Part shown: positions 1-11,558 of the stretch, piece after piece
Position numbering within the stretch: the first letter of the stretch is position 1
Layout of the letters: each line of letters starts with the position of its first letter
Assembly (NCBI GenBank): GCA_964019165.1
Contig: OZ025283.1
Span: forward strand, 875,501 to 939,500
Length of the DNA stretch: 64,000 nucleotides
Reading direction: 5' to 3'
Origin: Mastigias papua
Taxonomy: Eukaryota; Cnidaria; Scyphozoa; Rhizostomeae; Mastigiidae
The notes under the pieces: model-generated
The model's database searches: none
What the model was told of the DNA's origin: nothing
What the model saw: the letters and a program-made list of their open reading frames with translations, nothing else
Position numbers and translations under genes: made by a program

Positions 1-514
1 TACACGCGAAATACACACTACAATAGCAGAGAATATAACTGTAAACTTCTCCTCGATACTTAAGAACAATTTAGCACCAAAAGCACGGTGATTTAGGGAA
101 TAGATTAGAACGGCATGGGAAGCAACTGTCATGGCGATAATCCAGCGAGAGAGGTTCGCTGGACTTCGCTGAAAACATTGAGATACATAGCTCATAATCG
201 TAGGCAAGGCACACATGCGACAAAGGACAAATTGGCACACTCAAGTCGAAATGTTTTGTACGAAAGTAGCGACTCACCTAGCATCAAAAGAACGAAATTT
301 TCCACGAGTTGGCTCTTGAACTGTAATGGTGATTAACACGCAGGGGATGGTCGTGGAATATCACGGAAACCTAGGACATAAAGTGACCAAAACAGAAGAA
401 AACGCACACATTAGAGGGAGTAAATACACGCAGACATATATGAAACGTTTTAAGCACGAAAAGAGCAACTCACCTGGTAGGAAAAGCGACCACTTTCTCC
501 TCGACATCTGCCAT
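1..514 (-). CDS. possible first exons of a multi-exon host membrane protein (partial)
   Basis: Three candidate exons on the minus strand have consensus splice signals. The first ends at 474 (CCAG before GTGAGT). A 43-nt exon at 320-278 lies between an acceptor (ATTACAG) and a GTGAGT donor. The third starts at 163 or 169 after a pyrimidine-rich acceptor and stays open to the window edge. The third exon's open frame reads like a membrane segment, with a run around RWIIAMTVASHAVLIY. The frames join if translation starts at the ATG at 507; the upstream ATG at 514 gives a frame that stops in exon 2, so it would be a short upstream ORF. I do not recognise the protein. It could be chance splicing signals; the paired GTGAGT donors are the main support. 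Confidence 0.3.
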
Positions 515-745
515 CAAGCGAAACCCGAGTAAGGACTGCCAGTGCTACCAAGAGAAAAGGCTATCCATGCGGACGACAACAATGGAGGACAAAAGGCGAA
601 AGACAAAGGGCAGAAAATCGCCAGATAGAAAGTGGAATAACTCGGCAAAAACTCTAGATAATATAACAAAACTCAAGAAGGAGCGTATTCAGAACGGGTG
701 AGACCTGCTACATAAGTCTGGTGGTCATCAGGAGAAGATCCTAAT
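515..745. other. no gene seen
   Basis: Short non-coding stretch. On the minus strand it would be the promoter and leader of the putative gene at the window start. No TATA box or repeat stands out. Confidence 0.4.
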
Positions 746-1848
746 TTAAGTATAATTAACGCCGCAATTGGCGGTACTTTTGATGGGAACAATGGTGGAG
801 CTCATTTGCATTTTAGGGATCTTAGTATATAGAGATGTCCCATCTACCATTACCATAAAAATCTCAGAGTTTTTGACACGAGAAGCATGAACATTCCTAA
901 CCATATTAGCCATGACCTGAATAATCTCAGGTTGAATGTCAGATGATAAATACTTGGCATTGCGTGGACTTTTCTTGGCAAGGGCTGCAATTTCTGGTTG
1001 GAGTGGAAACACTATATTATTAATAGTATCCAAAAAAGACCACCAGAAAGGCCTTCACTGAAATCAAGATTCTCATCATCACCTCTTAATGGCAGACCCT
1101 CAGTAGCTAGATACCTAATAACGTGACAGATTACCTCCAACCACTTTCTGTTTTCATTATCAGACTTGTGCACAATACTACCCAAAGTCATGCTTGCTGC
1201 AACCCTCGCTTCCTTATCCTTCCTAGCTGAAAAGCTATTTGCATGGCAAGTGGGTGCAGCATGCTTAGCAAATCCTTTCAGCTTCCTTCAATTTTTGGGA
1301 CAATTATGCACTGTGCCAATACGAGTCCATCTGCCCAACGCATGCTTCCAATCATTAAATCCCTCTCCTGTGAAGGTTGTTGACCTTTGGTTAACTCCGA
1401 AGACACGACAAGGAAAACAGAATGCTGCACCTCTTTCCATCGAATATTCAAGCCATGGGCGACCTTTGTACCAGTTGCTGTTAAATGATCTTGCCACAGA
1501 CCCAGCGACTGAAGTTGCTGAATATGTCTTCAAGAGTGGCTGGCTTGGAGTACAGGTGTTGAGATCACTTGCAGATGACATTGGTGCAGAAGATGCATTT
1601 TCCCGATCAAGTGATCCAAATGCAGAAAGAGTAGCTTCAACTGAATTGCTTGGGATCGAAGGTGGCAGAGGATTTGATGACTCCTTTGGAACAATGGTGA
1701 TATTTTCAACAGTTCTTCCACTCTTGCTAATTGGGGCTTTTGTCTCATCAACTAAAAGTGAGCTGGGGCATTTTCTTGCTTTAGTTTGAAAGAAAGTGAT
1801 GATATTTCTTGATGTCGACATGTCCCTATACGCAACTTCAAAAGTCAA
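746..1848 (-). pseudogene. hAT-type transposase remnant, ZMYM1-like (TTF zinc finger + DUF4371 start)
   Basis: Minus-strand ORF 1848-1288 carries the TTF-type zinc-finger region of ZMYM1-like/hAT proteins: WLEYSMERGAAFCFPCRVFG followed by GFNDWKHALGRW. In a shifted frame it continues with a stretch ending in IRYLATEGLPLRGDDENLDF, the usual 'fLa.qglpLRG' motif, and then with ORF 1033-746, which matches the domain start around VMANMVRNVH and VMVDGTS (normally VMVDETKD). At least one frameshift separates the blocks and the C-terminal dimerisation region is absent, so this is a broken N-terminal half. Family assignment rests on motif order; the exact hAT subfamily is not resolved. Confidence 0.75.
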
Positions 1849-2884
1849 GTCCTACTACGACAATGAACTCTGACACTTGTCTAGAAAAGAATACATGATG
1901 CAGGGGGTCAACAGCATGTGGCTCACGAGTCACATTGTAACCCACCATGTTGTATAGCATCTCAAACTGGTTTGAGACTTTTGGTATATACGGTTTAACT
2001 TGGTAGTTTATCAACGTAAGGCTATGGGCCATACACCCTGTCGATACTTTCCTTGTGAATATTATTCAACTTGTCTCGTCATAGGAAAAAATAAGTAACA
2101 TTTGCCGAAAGGTTTCCTTCCGCTTTGTGTGCAGGTCAGATATTACACCATTTCTTTGTACTGAAAAAGCACCATTTTCGCTTCTCTCAGAACTATGTGG
2201 CACTTAATCAAAAAATGAGAGGTGGATTTGCCCATTTCACTTTTCTATCAACATTTGATATAACTTTCATGATGTTTGGCAAAAGCTCTTTGGCATATTA
2301 TTTAACTGTAAAACTCTTACCAGTGGCTTTTCCCACTGTTTTGGCCTATTGACTTCCCATACTTTTTGGTAGATGAAGAAATAACAAGATTTTCTATCAA
2401 ACTTGTATACAAATCGAGAAAATGACAGGTGGATCTGAATAGGCTTATTATCAAGTAATATCATGGTATACATTACAACAAAACATTTTGAGGATTTTTG
2501 GCAAATACTTTTTGTTTTTTCTCGAGAGTAAAAGGTTTACGAGTGATGCGCACCCCTCTGCGAAGCATTCTTACTGCACAGACCTTAGTCTTGGATGTTT
2601 ACTCCATTACAACTCCCATAGGCCTAGGCATCTTTTGCTATGCCGTATGCTTCCGCTTGATCTGGTGGCATCATGTGTCTACTGGCTGTTGAGTTTCCTA
2701 TAGCATAAGAAAAATAACTGTGACCCAGCAGAAGATTGCTACCATTACATTCCTTGATACTAGCTGTCTTATGTCAAATTTTTACTGTCTTCTTTTTGGG
2801 CAAAAAGCATATATTTAGTGGGTGGGCAAGGGCAGGCAAAGTTTTTCAACTGGCATGCACTGCCCCCCATGCCCCCTGCCTTCG
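1849..2884. other. no gene recognised
   Basis: About 1 kb without a supported gene. Short ORFs on both strands lack family motifs. The sequence is moderately T-rich and contains no obvious tandem repeat. Confidence 0.5.
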
Positions 2885-3514
2885 CGCCTGGTGCTTACCT
2901 ATGTAGCTTCCTTATTTGGTTCTGTGCACTTCTTCATACATGTTTCACTTTTCAACAGTTTGTAACAGTTCTCTTGCTCTACTTTGCAACTTCTAGCATC
3001 AATCAGAATTGTTCAATCTGGTTAGCATGCAATATTTACTTAAAGCAAATGTCTGCATTCACGGTCCATCAGTTTTGCTCTACTAGCTAGTTGCATTTCT
3101 AATGTGCACTTGAGATCTCCACAATCTATTGATGTGGATTTACTGTACTTTATGACTTCTTGCACATGAACTGTGTATCCAATGCCACCCATTTGAATTT
3201 TGTGCACCATGTAAAGACCCCTCTCTTGATCACAGCAAACTGCTGTTGTGCTAATACTGTTATGTGCAGTGACAGAGTGTTGCTTTACATTCTGTTATAG
3301 CATTAATTTCCAACATATATGATAAGACACAAGGAAACTGAGAGTTCTCTTTATTTTAGGGTCAGAGTTAAGAGGTTTGCTGTCATATGCTTTAGTGAAA
3401 TCAGTAAGCGAATAACCTCATTGGTTTGCCTTCAAGCTCTGGTTCCTTTACTACTCGATCATTCACATTGTGAGATGCTGCTTCCATAGCAGGTACTTCA
3501 TTCACATTGAAATT
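2885..3514 (+). repeat. dispersed repeat family, copy A (3' portion)
   Basis: Shares long blocks in the same orientation with about 12,177-12,770 and, for its first part, with about 4,140-4,372. Shared landmarks include the stretch around AGCATCAATCAGAATTGTT and the block around GAGATCTCCACAATCTATTG. Its end matches the 3' coding tail of the minus-strand ORF at 12,573-13,082 (the bases around CTTCAAGCTCTGGTTCC). Copy A therefore holds only the distal part of the unit and is immediately followed by copy B. Element class unknown. Confidence 0.8.
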
Positions 3515-4372
3515 ATTGCAGAAATACCCCATCTATGTGAGCAAACCTGAGGAGGATAATTCCTCCACCACTTGTTGACACATATATGAAAGTTGTCATT
3601 CTGTTTTGCAACATGGCACATGAAGTATACCGTTGTTTGCGATGCTTACATGCACAAATCTCAAAGATCAACTGGTTAAATCTTGAATTACACTTTAGTG
3701 CATTGGCCAGCCTTTGGAATCACCATAGAGCAATTCGTTTTGCAGCGTGTACTATACACCCATTGCAACTTGGCATCCAGATATACTTTTTCTGCCAACC
3801 TTGGTGCTTCCCAGGTAGGTCTTTCCATTGAAAGTTCCAACATTTATCACAACTGTGAAAGATCACTTAGTTCTGTGTCATTGTTGACCTCTTCCATAAT
3901 TGACAAAGGGACGTGATTTGTTTGGTAAAGGAATCACAACCCTATGGCTCTATGTATACACAAATAGCGCTCTCTTGTCTATTGCACTGACAATCAAGGT
4001 GTCCATTTAGCCTAGTGAACACAACTATGCATTACATTTGCACAGGCCTACTTTTTATATTATCATCTAATACTGACATGCGAACATAATTGCCATCTTG
4101 CCATTGCACAACAGCCGGTTCATTTATCTGCATAGCTTGCGTATTTGGTTCTATGCACGTCATAAGTGGTTCACTTGTCAAAAGTTTCTGTAACAGGTCT
4201 CTTGCCCTAATTTGTAAAGTCTAGCATCAATCAGAATTGTTCGATCAGGATAGTTTGCATTATTTACCTGAGGTACATGTCTGCATTCACGGGGTCCATC
4301 ATTTTTGCTCTACTATCAAGTTGCATTTCTACTTTGCACATGAGATCTCCTAAATCTATTGATGTAGATTGT
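3515..4372 (+). repeat. dispersed repeat family, copy B (5' portion)
   Basis: Direct-orientation match to about 11,559-12,398, starting at GCAGAAATAC and including the block around GCAACATGGCACATG and the TATACTTTTTCTGCCAACC segment. The match stops abruptly near 4,372, where the Penelope-like element's 3' end begins. That suggests the retroelement inserted into, or truncated, this copy. Confidence 0.8.
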
Positions 4373-6700
4373 TTGTTTAAAACAATATAAAATGTAAAAC
4401 AAGAAATAAAGGGTAATCCCAGCAACGAGTGTCCGTGGGAATGAGGCCAAAAAGAGTCATGGTGCAGAAAAGAATATGAATAAAGATCGTGTATAATGTA
4501 GATTAGGGATGTAGAGAATGGAAAGGTATATGAGAGAAGCATACTGTATATGAAAATAGGTACGATTCGTCAGCTATCAACCTGAGATCAGCGTTTCGGG
4601 GGTTTAATGATAGTATGCTTTTATGATCACAGGCCCCCCAGCATCCACTTGGGACACTATCATACCAGACGAGGAGTAGAAGTAGTAACAGAAAACATAT
4701 AGTGCAGAGAGCAATACGGAAATGAATCTTAATATGATAAATGAGTAACGACCCGGGATGTATATTCAGCATTGAAATACGGACACGGTGTCCGATCGTA
4801 CAGGGAAGAGAATGAACCCATGAAAAAATGCATCACTATGTATAGTATAAGTGAGTCATATCACGTATCTGGACTGGTGAACTTGGTATGAACAAGTAAA
4901 TCTTTAATGTTTGTGTTCCTTTTGACTGCTACAATGGGTGTGGTTGATGCTATGTCACGTAGGTCGTCATCTTCTTGAACGTTGTGCCAATGTTCATGTA
5001 GTATCCGTCCAATCTGTGCAGTATCCAGATTAAATGGACTAATGAAGTGTAATATATCACAAGAGGCCCGTGAATGGAGTTGTAAGAGATCATCTCACGA
5101 TAATGGGCATACCTTGGAAAATAATTTGTTAATGAGGCCACTATTATAGCCCCGTTTGATAAGTATGGTAGATAGTTGTTGTAAATGGAACTCTAAATTG
5201 TCATCATTGGAGATAATGCGACGGTATCTCAGAGCTTGACTGTAAATGATGCCTGCTTTGCAATTAGGGGGGTGAAAAGAATGTGAATGTAGATGTGACG
5301 GAACATCAGTTGGTTTCTAGTATAAAGTCGTATGCAGTGTATTGTCCCGTTGAGAATCAGTACATCTAAGAATGGTATCTCATTAACTGAATGTGACATT
5401 TCAAATTGTATAGTGGGATGGGTGCTGTTCATATGTTTAAAGAAAATCTCTAATAGATCAACACCATGAGTTCAAATACAAAAACTATCGTCTATGAAAC
5501 GAAACCACACGAGTGGCTTCTTACCCCCAGGGGCTGAAGTAAGTGTATGATGCTCTATAGAGTCCATGAAGATATTAGCATAAATGGGAGCAAATGGTGA
5601 CCCCATAGCAGTACTGTGTGTTTGTAGATAAAAATTATCTATATATTGAAAATAGTTTCTTTGGAGAATGAAGTGAAGTATCTGTATTAAGTGTTTAACT
5701 GATAAAGGGAGGTCACTCCCATAGAAAGCCTGTAGGGTGCTTATGCAAACATTGATTCCCTCATCATGAGGGATGTTGGTGTAAAGTGACTTCACATCAA
5801 AAGTCACTAAACAAGAAGTGCATGGTATCTCACCAGCACTTTCTTTGATTTTACGCAAAAAATGCGTTGTGTCCTGTAGATAAGATGGACTTTGCTTAAC
5901 AATTGGTTTGAGGTAATAGTCAATGTATTTAGAGAGGTTGCTTGTAGGTAAAGTACATCCTGATATAATCGGGCGTCCAGGGACCCCTGGTTTGTGTATT
6001 TTAGGTGGTAAGTAAAATATTGGTATCCTAGAATGATTGCTAGGATCTAGAAACATAAACGTTGGATAGTCTATATGGTGATGTTGGTAAAGAAATGTGA
6101 CAAAGGTTGAAATCTCAAAAATTAGATCACTCATGGGATTGTGATCCAACTGTACGTAATAGTGTCGATCATTGAGTTGTCGGTGGGCCTCCCTCAGATA
6201 ACTGGTAGAGTCCCAGATAACAATTTTACTGCCCTTGTCAGCTGGTTTGATTGTAACAATGTTTTCGGTACATAGATCATGTAGAGCTATTTTATCCTCT
6301 CTAGAAAGATTGTCAATACGGGGAAAAGGCCTATGTTGTTGATTGATTTCAAAGTATATTTGTTCAGGATATCTGTGAATACTAGTATTGTCTGGAATAG
6401 GGGGTTCCCATGTTGAAGGAATATGTAGATGGTTGAAATCATGTCTAGGTGTTCTTCGATGAAAATATTTCAAATGCATTTGTCTGCGGACTTGTTGAAA
6501 TGCCGAATCGATTTCTTGGATAGAGGTGGGCTTAGGTGTAGGTATGAAGCCTAGACCCTTGGATAAGAGATTGATATGTGATTGTGATAAATCCATATCA
6601 CTGAGGTTGTGTATTAGTTCTGTTTTATCGGTGGTATTCAAGATCAAATGTTGTACTGTTTTCTTGTAAGACATTGTCTTGGAAGTTCTTTGGCTTCGTT
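4373..6700 (-). mobile_element. Penelope-like retroelement inserted in a BEL/Pao element
   Basis: A minus-strand element whose reverse transcriptase (5' side near 6,674) interrupts the BEL/Pao ORF just after LPWKTDCP and whose 3' side abuts the dispersed repeat copy B at about 4,372. After the RT come a recognisable thumb and linker (RGYNSGLINKLF; then IASTTPIVAVKRNTNIKDLL to about 4,870). No GIY-YIG endonuclease motif can be read between 4,373 and 4,870. It is either a truncated copy or an endonuclease-lacking type. Confidence 0.75.
5229..6674 (-). pseudogene. Penelope-like reverse transcriptase
   Basis: Reads from an ATG near 6,674 (MSYKKTVQH). Family motifs appear in order: LLSKGLGFIPTP; IVTIKPADKGSKIVIWD; a LPPKIHKPGVPGRPIISG block; LVTFDVKSLYTNIPHDEG; STAMGSPFAPIYANIFMDS; and the catalytic FRFIDDSF, where the DD pair is intact. 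A stop codon follows FIDDSFCI at about 5,472, and the thumb continues in the next ORF (5,432-5,229; NEIPFLDVLIL). The RT is therefore complete in motif content but disrupted. Penelope elements copy RNA into chromosomal DNA by target priming. The position inside the BEL pol region shows it arrived after the BEL element. Confidence 0.85.
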
Positions 6701-6705
6701 GACGC

Positions 6706-7488
6706 TTACTGAGTGGAAGGTGGTGCAGGGCAGTCTGTTTTCCATGGCAAATGCGTTGAATAAGTCCCATTGGACAGGCGTTGAAGTGTCCCCTTGAAAT
6801 ATTCATGGAACTGCTCTTCCTTTGTTTCCAAAATACCTAATACGTCCATGGCACACATCCTTTCAAAGTCGTCTCTGCTACTTATTGCTAAGAAGTTCTT
6901 GTCTGTCTCTGAGTGTGTATTGGTAACCTTCCCTGCCGATATCCAGCCAAACATTGTAAGCTCTGCTCCCGGGTCCTTGTCGGGGTTTTTTCCAAGTACG
7001 CTTGGCTCTGTGGTTTTGATTCTCTGATAATCAGCTGCTCCAAGGATGATATGAATGGGTAGCCTCTGACTGTTGGTTATCTCATCACTGAAGGTGAGTC
7101 TTCTGATACGAGGGTACACCTTCTTCAGACTACCAATAGTCAGATTTGGTAAGTATGTTAGAATATTCTTTTTGGCATTAGTGCATTCCACATTGATTGA
7201 AAACTCTGGAAAAGACAATGATGTAAGCCTCACTTTGTATATTTCAATTAGCTTATTGACAGTGCCATACATCTGTTCGATGTTCTTCCTTTCCTTGCGC
7301 AATGGTTTCAGCTTTAACTTTGTCACTAGTTCCGTACAAATATAGGAACTTCCTGCTCCACTATCCATCATAATGTGAACCTCTTCCCTGTGTATGTGTG
7401 CCACTACTGTAGGATGTAATGTTGTCCCATCACATAATGCTCCTAAGACTTCTTTCTTTTCATTGCTCCATGGCGCTAATGTGCTCAC
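6706..7488 (-). pseudogene. BEL/Pao aspartic protease and start of RT linker
   Basis: 260-codon ORF. VHIMMDSGAGSSYICTELV holds a DSGA active site (retroviral-type aspartic protease). It is followed by the Pao-type continuation (LPIHIILGAADYQRI; LTMFGWISAGKV) and the pre-RT linker ending in GTYSTHLPWKTDCP. The sequence then runs into the Penelope-like insertion, so the RT that should follow is lost. Protease catalysis would need a dimer; the key Asp is present. Confidence 0.8.
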
Positions 7489-7529
7489 CCTCTTGTCGCA
7501 CAGTGAGGTATGATGCCTTCCTCCACATT

Positions 7530-8784
7530 GATTGCAACCACATGAGCTACACCTTGTTGCTAAGTGACCATAGCCACTGCAGTTGAAACAAAGTTTGTTC
7601 TTTCCAAGGATTTCCTTTCTGCTTGCAACATGCTGAGTATTTTCAGGCAGTCAGTCCCTTTGTGATTATGTAGGCCACAGTACACACATGAATCTGTTTT
7701 CTTCTTTTGCTGTTGTGTTGGATGAATCCACATCAACTTGTCTTGACTTCTCCAGTCCCGGCTTGAGTCTGCATTGCCTTTCCTTTGAAGGCAATCGTCA
7801 TTTACTTTTATTGGGTTTCTTTCCACACACTTTCTCAGATTTTCGGCACTTTTTTCCAGTCCCCAGTTTTCCCACTCATCATCCTTTTGTGTAATAACGT
7901 CTCACTGGTCCAAGTTTGTCCATCAGAGTATACGAATAGCTTGCTGCTGAGTTAAGCTTCTTCATTGTCACCAAGGTTCTTACGACACATGAAAATTGGT
8001 TGTAGAATTCGTGTATGTCTCGCAGCTTGTGAATATGTGATACATACGGCAAATTCTCCAACTCTTTAATAAGGGCTTTATGAAACTTTACATCCTTTCC
8101 ATACGTCTCCTCCAGTATTCTTTTTGCTTCATTGTACCCCTCCACAGTATGGGGTAGGCAGAGGATATCATCCCTTGGTTTCCCTTTGACAAGCTGCATC
8201 AAGTAGTTAAAGTTGCTGATTTCAGAAATGTGTGATCCATCCACTTCTACCGTAAACTGATTCCAGAATCTTAGCCAATCTTTATATTCACCAGTAAATG
8301 GCGTGATCATGTATTTCTGTAACTGTAGAGCTGGTGGTTTGGAAGATTCTCTGTCTTCCCTTTTCTTACTATATTCATTCTCTATTTCAAGCTTTCTTTT
8401 GAACCATTTTTCCTCTAATTTGATGTAGAACATTTTCTTCTGTTAATGTCCCTTGATGCCGTATTTCGTTCTCTCTTTCCACCTTTAGTTCCTATTCACC
8501 TATACAGCGCAGTCGGTCTTTAGCTTTCTTTCGCATATCTCGTGCTGGTATCAAGCCGTTTGTTCATTGTTTTCCCCAGTCGTCAACTTCCTCCAATGTC
8601 TTTTCTTTGTCTAACATTGCGTTCATCACGGCTTCTCTCTCAATTTCCAGTTTTCGTATTTATTCGCAACTTTTGTCGTATTCCAGTTGAACATCCTCTT
8701 TTTCACCATGTTGCAAAATCTCTTCAGAATTACTGAGGTTGAAAGCTAACATTTTCATCACCTTGTCGTATTTGTCCTGAGATG
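7530..8784 (-). pseudogene. BEL/Pao gag with two CCHC zinc knuckles
   Basis: The frame likely opens near 8,784 (MASQDKYDKVMKML) and is broken before the long ORF 8,433-7,879. That ORF holds the Pao gag core (MITPFTGEYKDWLRFWNQF; then FNYLMQLVKGKPRDDI and EAKRILEETYGKD). After a frameshift, 7,826-7,530 carries two nucleocapsid knuckles, CVYCGLHNHKGTDC and CFNCSGYGHLATRC, both CX2CX4HX4C. The product would coat the element RNA in cytoplasmic particles. Stops near 8,440-8,700 and the frame change mark it as dead. Confidence 0.8.
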
Positions 8785-9139
8785 CCATCTTTGTTGATTG
8801 AAATCCTCAATACTACATGAAAAGTCCTGGCAGGGTCGCCACTTTTGGTGTGGGGACCTTGTGTCTCTGTAAGAATGGCCCCTGTGCCCTCTAGACTTCC
8901 AATTCCCAGTGACACCAAAAAAACTCACATTTGCTATGACGTTCACCTTGTTTCTAACATGACTCTCTATTCTACAAGGTTCCTGATTTGAATACGAGGC
9001 TCAATGAAAGTTCCAGACTGTTTGAGCCTAATCGCCATGTGGATAATAAAGTTTGTAGAGGTCAATGATTACTACAAATGACACATATGTAGAATTAGGA
9101 ATCACACGCAGTTATTTACATTTTATAAGGTAAGTGTAG

Positions 9140-9640
9140 TCAGTGTTTCTCAACAACATTGAAGCCAGTTGTTCAAAAAGAATCATGATTTGTTTTGCTT
9201 TGTGACAACCTTACTAGTCAAAATACCCAAGCATTTCGAGAATCTGTTGCCAAATTAAATGGAGTGGTCTGGTATGGCTTGAAGAATGCTACAGATCTCT
9301 GGCAGCCAGTTGATGCAGGCTATGCTCAGAAATTGAAAACAATGATTAAGCATTCCTTCTTTGACTGGCTGGATGATGATGATAATGCTGAAAGTTGGCA
9401 TGGAGTTGAGAAATGTACATCGTCTGAACGTTGCATACTTCTCACTCACTGGATAGGGGATGCATATCGAAAATTGGTTGACAGCAGATCGGACTCACTC
9501 CGGTATCACTTGTTTTAAAAAACAGGCTGCCTCATAACCGCTGATGGCAGTGATGATGCCGTGATTCAACCAGACAGTTTGGAAAAGTATGAAGTACCAC
9601 CCCTATTGCACTTGATGCTGCCATTGATGCCCCATGAACA
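9140..9640 (+). pseudogene. DDE_1-type transposase C-terminal fragment
   Basis: Plus-strand reading with LLCDNLTSQ (second catalytic Asp in the DN pair) and NATDLWQPVDAGYAQKLK. The latter matches the 'lQPlD..v...lK' block of DDE_1 transposases of the CENP-B/Jerky/pogo type and holds the third acidic residue. It continues with HWIGDAYRKL and, after a frameshift near 9,518, KTGCLITADGSDDAVI. The N-terminal DNA-binding domain and first catalytic Asp are missing. Fragment of a dead DNA transposon. Confidence 0.65.
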
Positions 9641-9951
9641 ATGGAAGCTGAACAATCTCCAGAGGTAGTTGGAAATGACATTGGCAAAGATATGGAGAGC
9701 ACTTACGAAGATGTTATTGTCTTTGACCACGTGGAAGATGTTCAAAAAGATGTGGAATGTGATGAAGAAAATCTTCACGATTTCCTCGATGAGCAATAGG
9801 GGCAAAAACTCGTTTTCTGAGTCTGATCAAAAATGAGTCAATGTCAATTTCTGGCATTTAAAAAAGATAAACTGCGACCTTCTTAGCACTTTCTTGACCT
9901 TGAGCCTTGTGATATTCTAACGATGTTCTTAAGATTTAGGCCATTTGAGCC
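9641..9951. other. no gene seen
   Basis: Acidic-looking short frames may be the degraded tail of the preceding transposase. Nothing further recognised. Confidence 0.4.
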
Positions 9952-11008
9952 TCATTTTCTTATAAACTTTTTTCTTATAACAAACAGGTGTATACTGTTT
10001 CCAGAAGTGCTACTCTGTATTATGCCATGATTGCCATCAGGTGTGCTTCCTAGGGATCCACAAGGAAAAAGAAATAATCCACATGATGTGACACTGTTTC
10101 CAGTGACCTCTGCATATGTTTTGATGGCACGCTCTTCATGCATCTGCCCCCACAAAAGTGCATCCGTGGTAGAAAAGCAGTTTTCCCCTTTTAATCTCAT
10201 AAAAAGAGAAGTTGGAAATGGTCTGCCTTGGCAATGATGTCTATGAAAAGCTTTCAGCAGCTCACCAAAGTTGCTTCCAAGGTAAATGAAGTCTCCTTTG
10301 TTTGCCCCACAGTTGTGAAGTCCGCTGATCTGATGTGTGTTGTGCAAGCCATTCTATCTGATTTCTGGAAACCCTACATTTCTCTATGAATATTTCTCTA
10401 TTATTTGTGAAGTCCTGCAACACGTCTTCAATGATCATAGGCTCTAGGGGATCCTTTGCTGCAGAGGCTGGTGGCTCAAGTCCAATGATCCACTGAAGGG
10501 GAGTCTTAGAAGAGACTTCTCTAAGTGCATTATAAAGAAACATTTTATCTTCCTTCGTTAGGTTTCTTGACGTTGCTCTATATTCTGACCTCTTTGGAGG
10601 AAAAGAGTATGAGATTGTCCTGCACTCAATCTTGGCATTTTTCTTAGGCCGTGAAATCCATGACTTAGGCAAGTCAGCTTTTGAGAGCCCTTTCTTGTTT
10701 GCGTGGATTGCAGTTGCTGCCATATGACTGCAAAGCCAAGAACCACGAGGACAGTCACAAGAGGCATCCAGTATACCACCTTCACCATCAACTGTTATGG
10801 CAACCGAATAGCATCTGTCTGTCATAGATGCTCTAACCCTCGAAGATAATGTATGATCTGAAAGAGAAAGCTGCAAAATAAATCCAGACCTGACTTTGAT
10901 TTCGCCTTTTTCTACAGCATTTGCATTGTCTTTATCACATTTCATTTGTCCAGTAAATGTCACTACTTCTTTACAAGCCATTTGGATAGGCCCACTTAGT
11001 TGAGACAA
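9952..11008 (-). pseudogene. SWIM zinc finger + YqaJ-type nuclease protein, frameshifted
   Basis: ORF 11,008-10,262 has a SWIM zinc finger (ASCDCPRGSWLCSHMAA, CxCx6CxH), then PLQWIIGLEPP, then QHTSDQRTSQLWGKQRRLHL. That last stretch is the start of a YqaJ-like PD-(D/E)XK exonuclease domain. After a frameshift near 10,300 the domain continues in ORF 10,347-9,952 with GSNFGELLKAF, LLWGQMHEERAIKTYAEVTG and LGSTPDGN, which hold the conserved Glu and Asp. SWIM-YqaJ proteins are multi-copy in many invertebrate genomes, and YqaJ nucleases act in viral-type recombination. The gene faces the DDE_1 fragment at 9.1-9.6 kb. Whether the two belonged to one mobile element is open. Confidence 0.75.
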
Positions 11009-11558
11009 ACAGCTGCGATTAAACAGACAAAACAGCGATGGATTGTATACAAGTAAGCAATCAAACTAAGTGTGATATCATAATATACTTATTTATACCA
11101 CTTTATTGTGTAGAGGTCGGTGAAATGTTGGACGACTATGCGTTGTATTGCTTTGAATTAACAAGAGTGACACTGATATGCTTTCTACCCACCAACAAAG
11201 CTTGGCTGGTCGGTTGCTACCACGTCATCAAGGGTGCCCACCTCAGCCAATCAGGCGCGACCTAGGTTGAAAGCCATATTGCTTGCAATGTCCCTTGTGC
11301 TTGCGTGGGTTGCCATTGCTATTGGTGTACTTGCCTCTGCCTGTTCCAGGTTGTCAGATTCACAGACAGTCTCTGCACATCGAAACATAGAGATGCCAAG
11401 TTTTTTATTTCAGAGCCATTGAACAACTGCCAAATGTAGGACATCATTCTAGCTTGATACATTTCTCAAATACTCGAAATATTGGACACCATGGTCATGC
11501 GCTCCTGTCAGGCAGAAAATGCCAGCATCCCAAGATGCAGCCAATCACATCAAAAGTA
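11009..11558. other. no gene recognised
   Basis: Lies upstream of the SWIM-YqaJ gene and before repeat copy C. Two short plus-strand ORFs show no family motif. Confidence 0.4.

Larger units (their letters stand above)
6700..8962 (-). mobile_element. BEL/Pao LTR retrotransposon remnant 1 (LTR edge, gag, protease)
   Basis: Minus-strand element. A likely 5' LTR edge (about 8,962 to 8,846, starting TGTTAG and ending CCCACACCA) is followed by a primer-binding-like TGGCGACCCTGCC at 8,841-8,829, typical of BEL/Pao leaders. Gag, two zinc knuckles and an aspartic protease follow. RT, RNase H and integrase are missing because the Penelope-like insertion lies at 6,700 and no continuation is seen beyond it. 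The exact LTR start was not confirmed by a second LTR. Confidence 0.75.

Noticed and set aside
1166..1789. 207-codon plus-strand ORF
   Set aside because: Antisense shadow of the hAT zinc-finger region, whose minus-strand frame carries family motifs.
4560..4680. Hammerhead ribozyme expected in a Penelope-like element
   Set aside because: I could not find the CTGANGA...GAAA core with pairing stems; a structural search would be needed.
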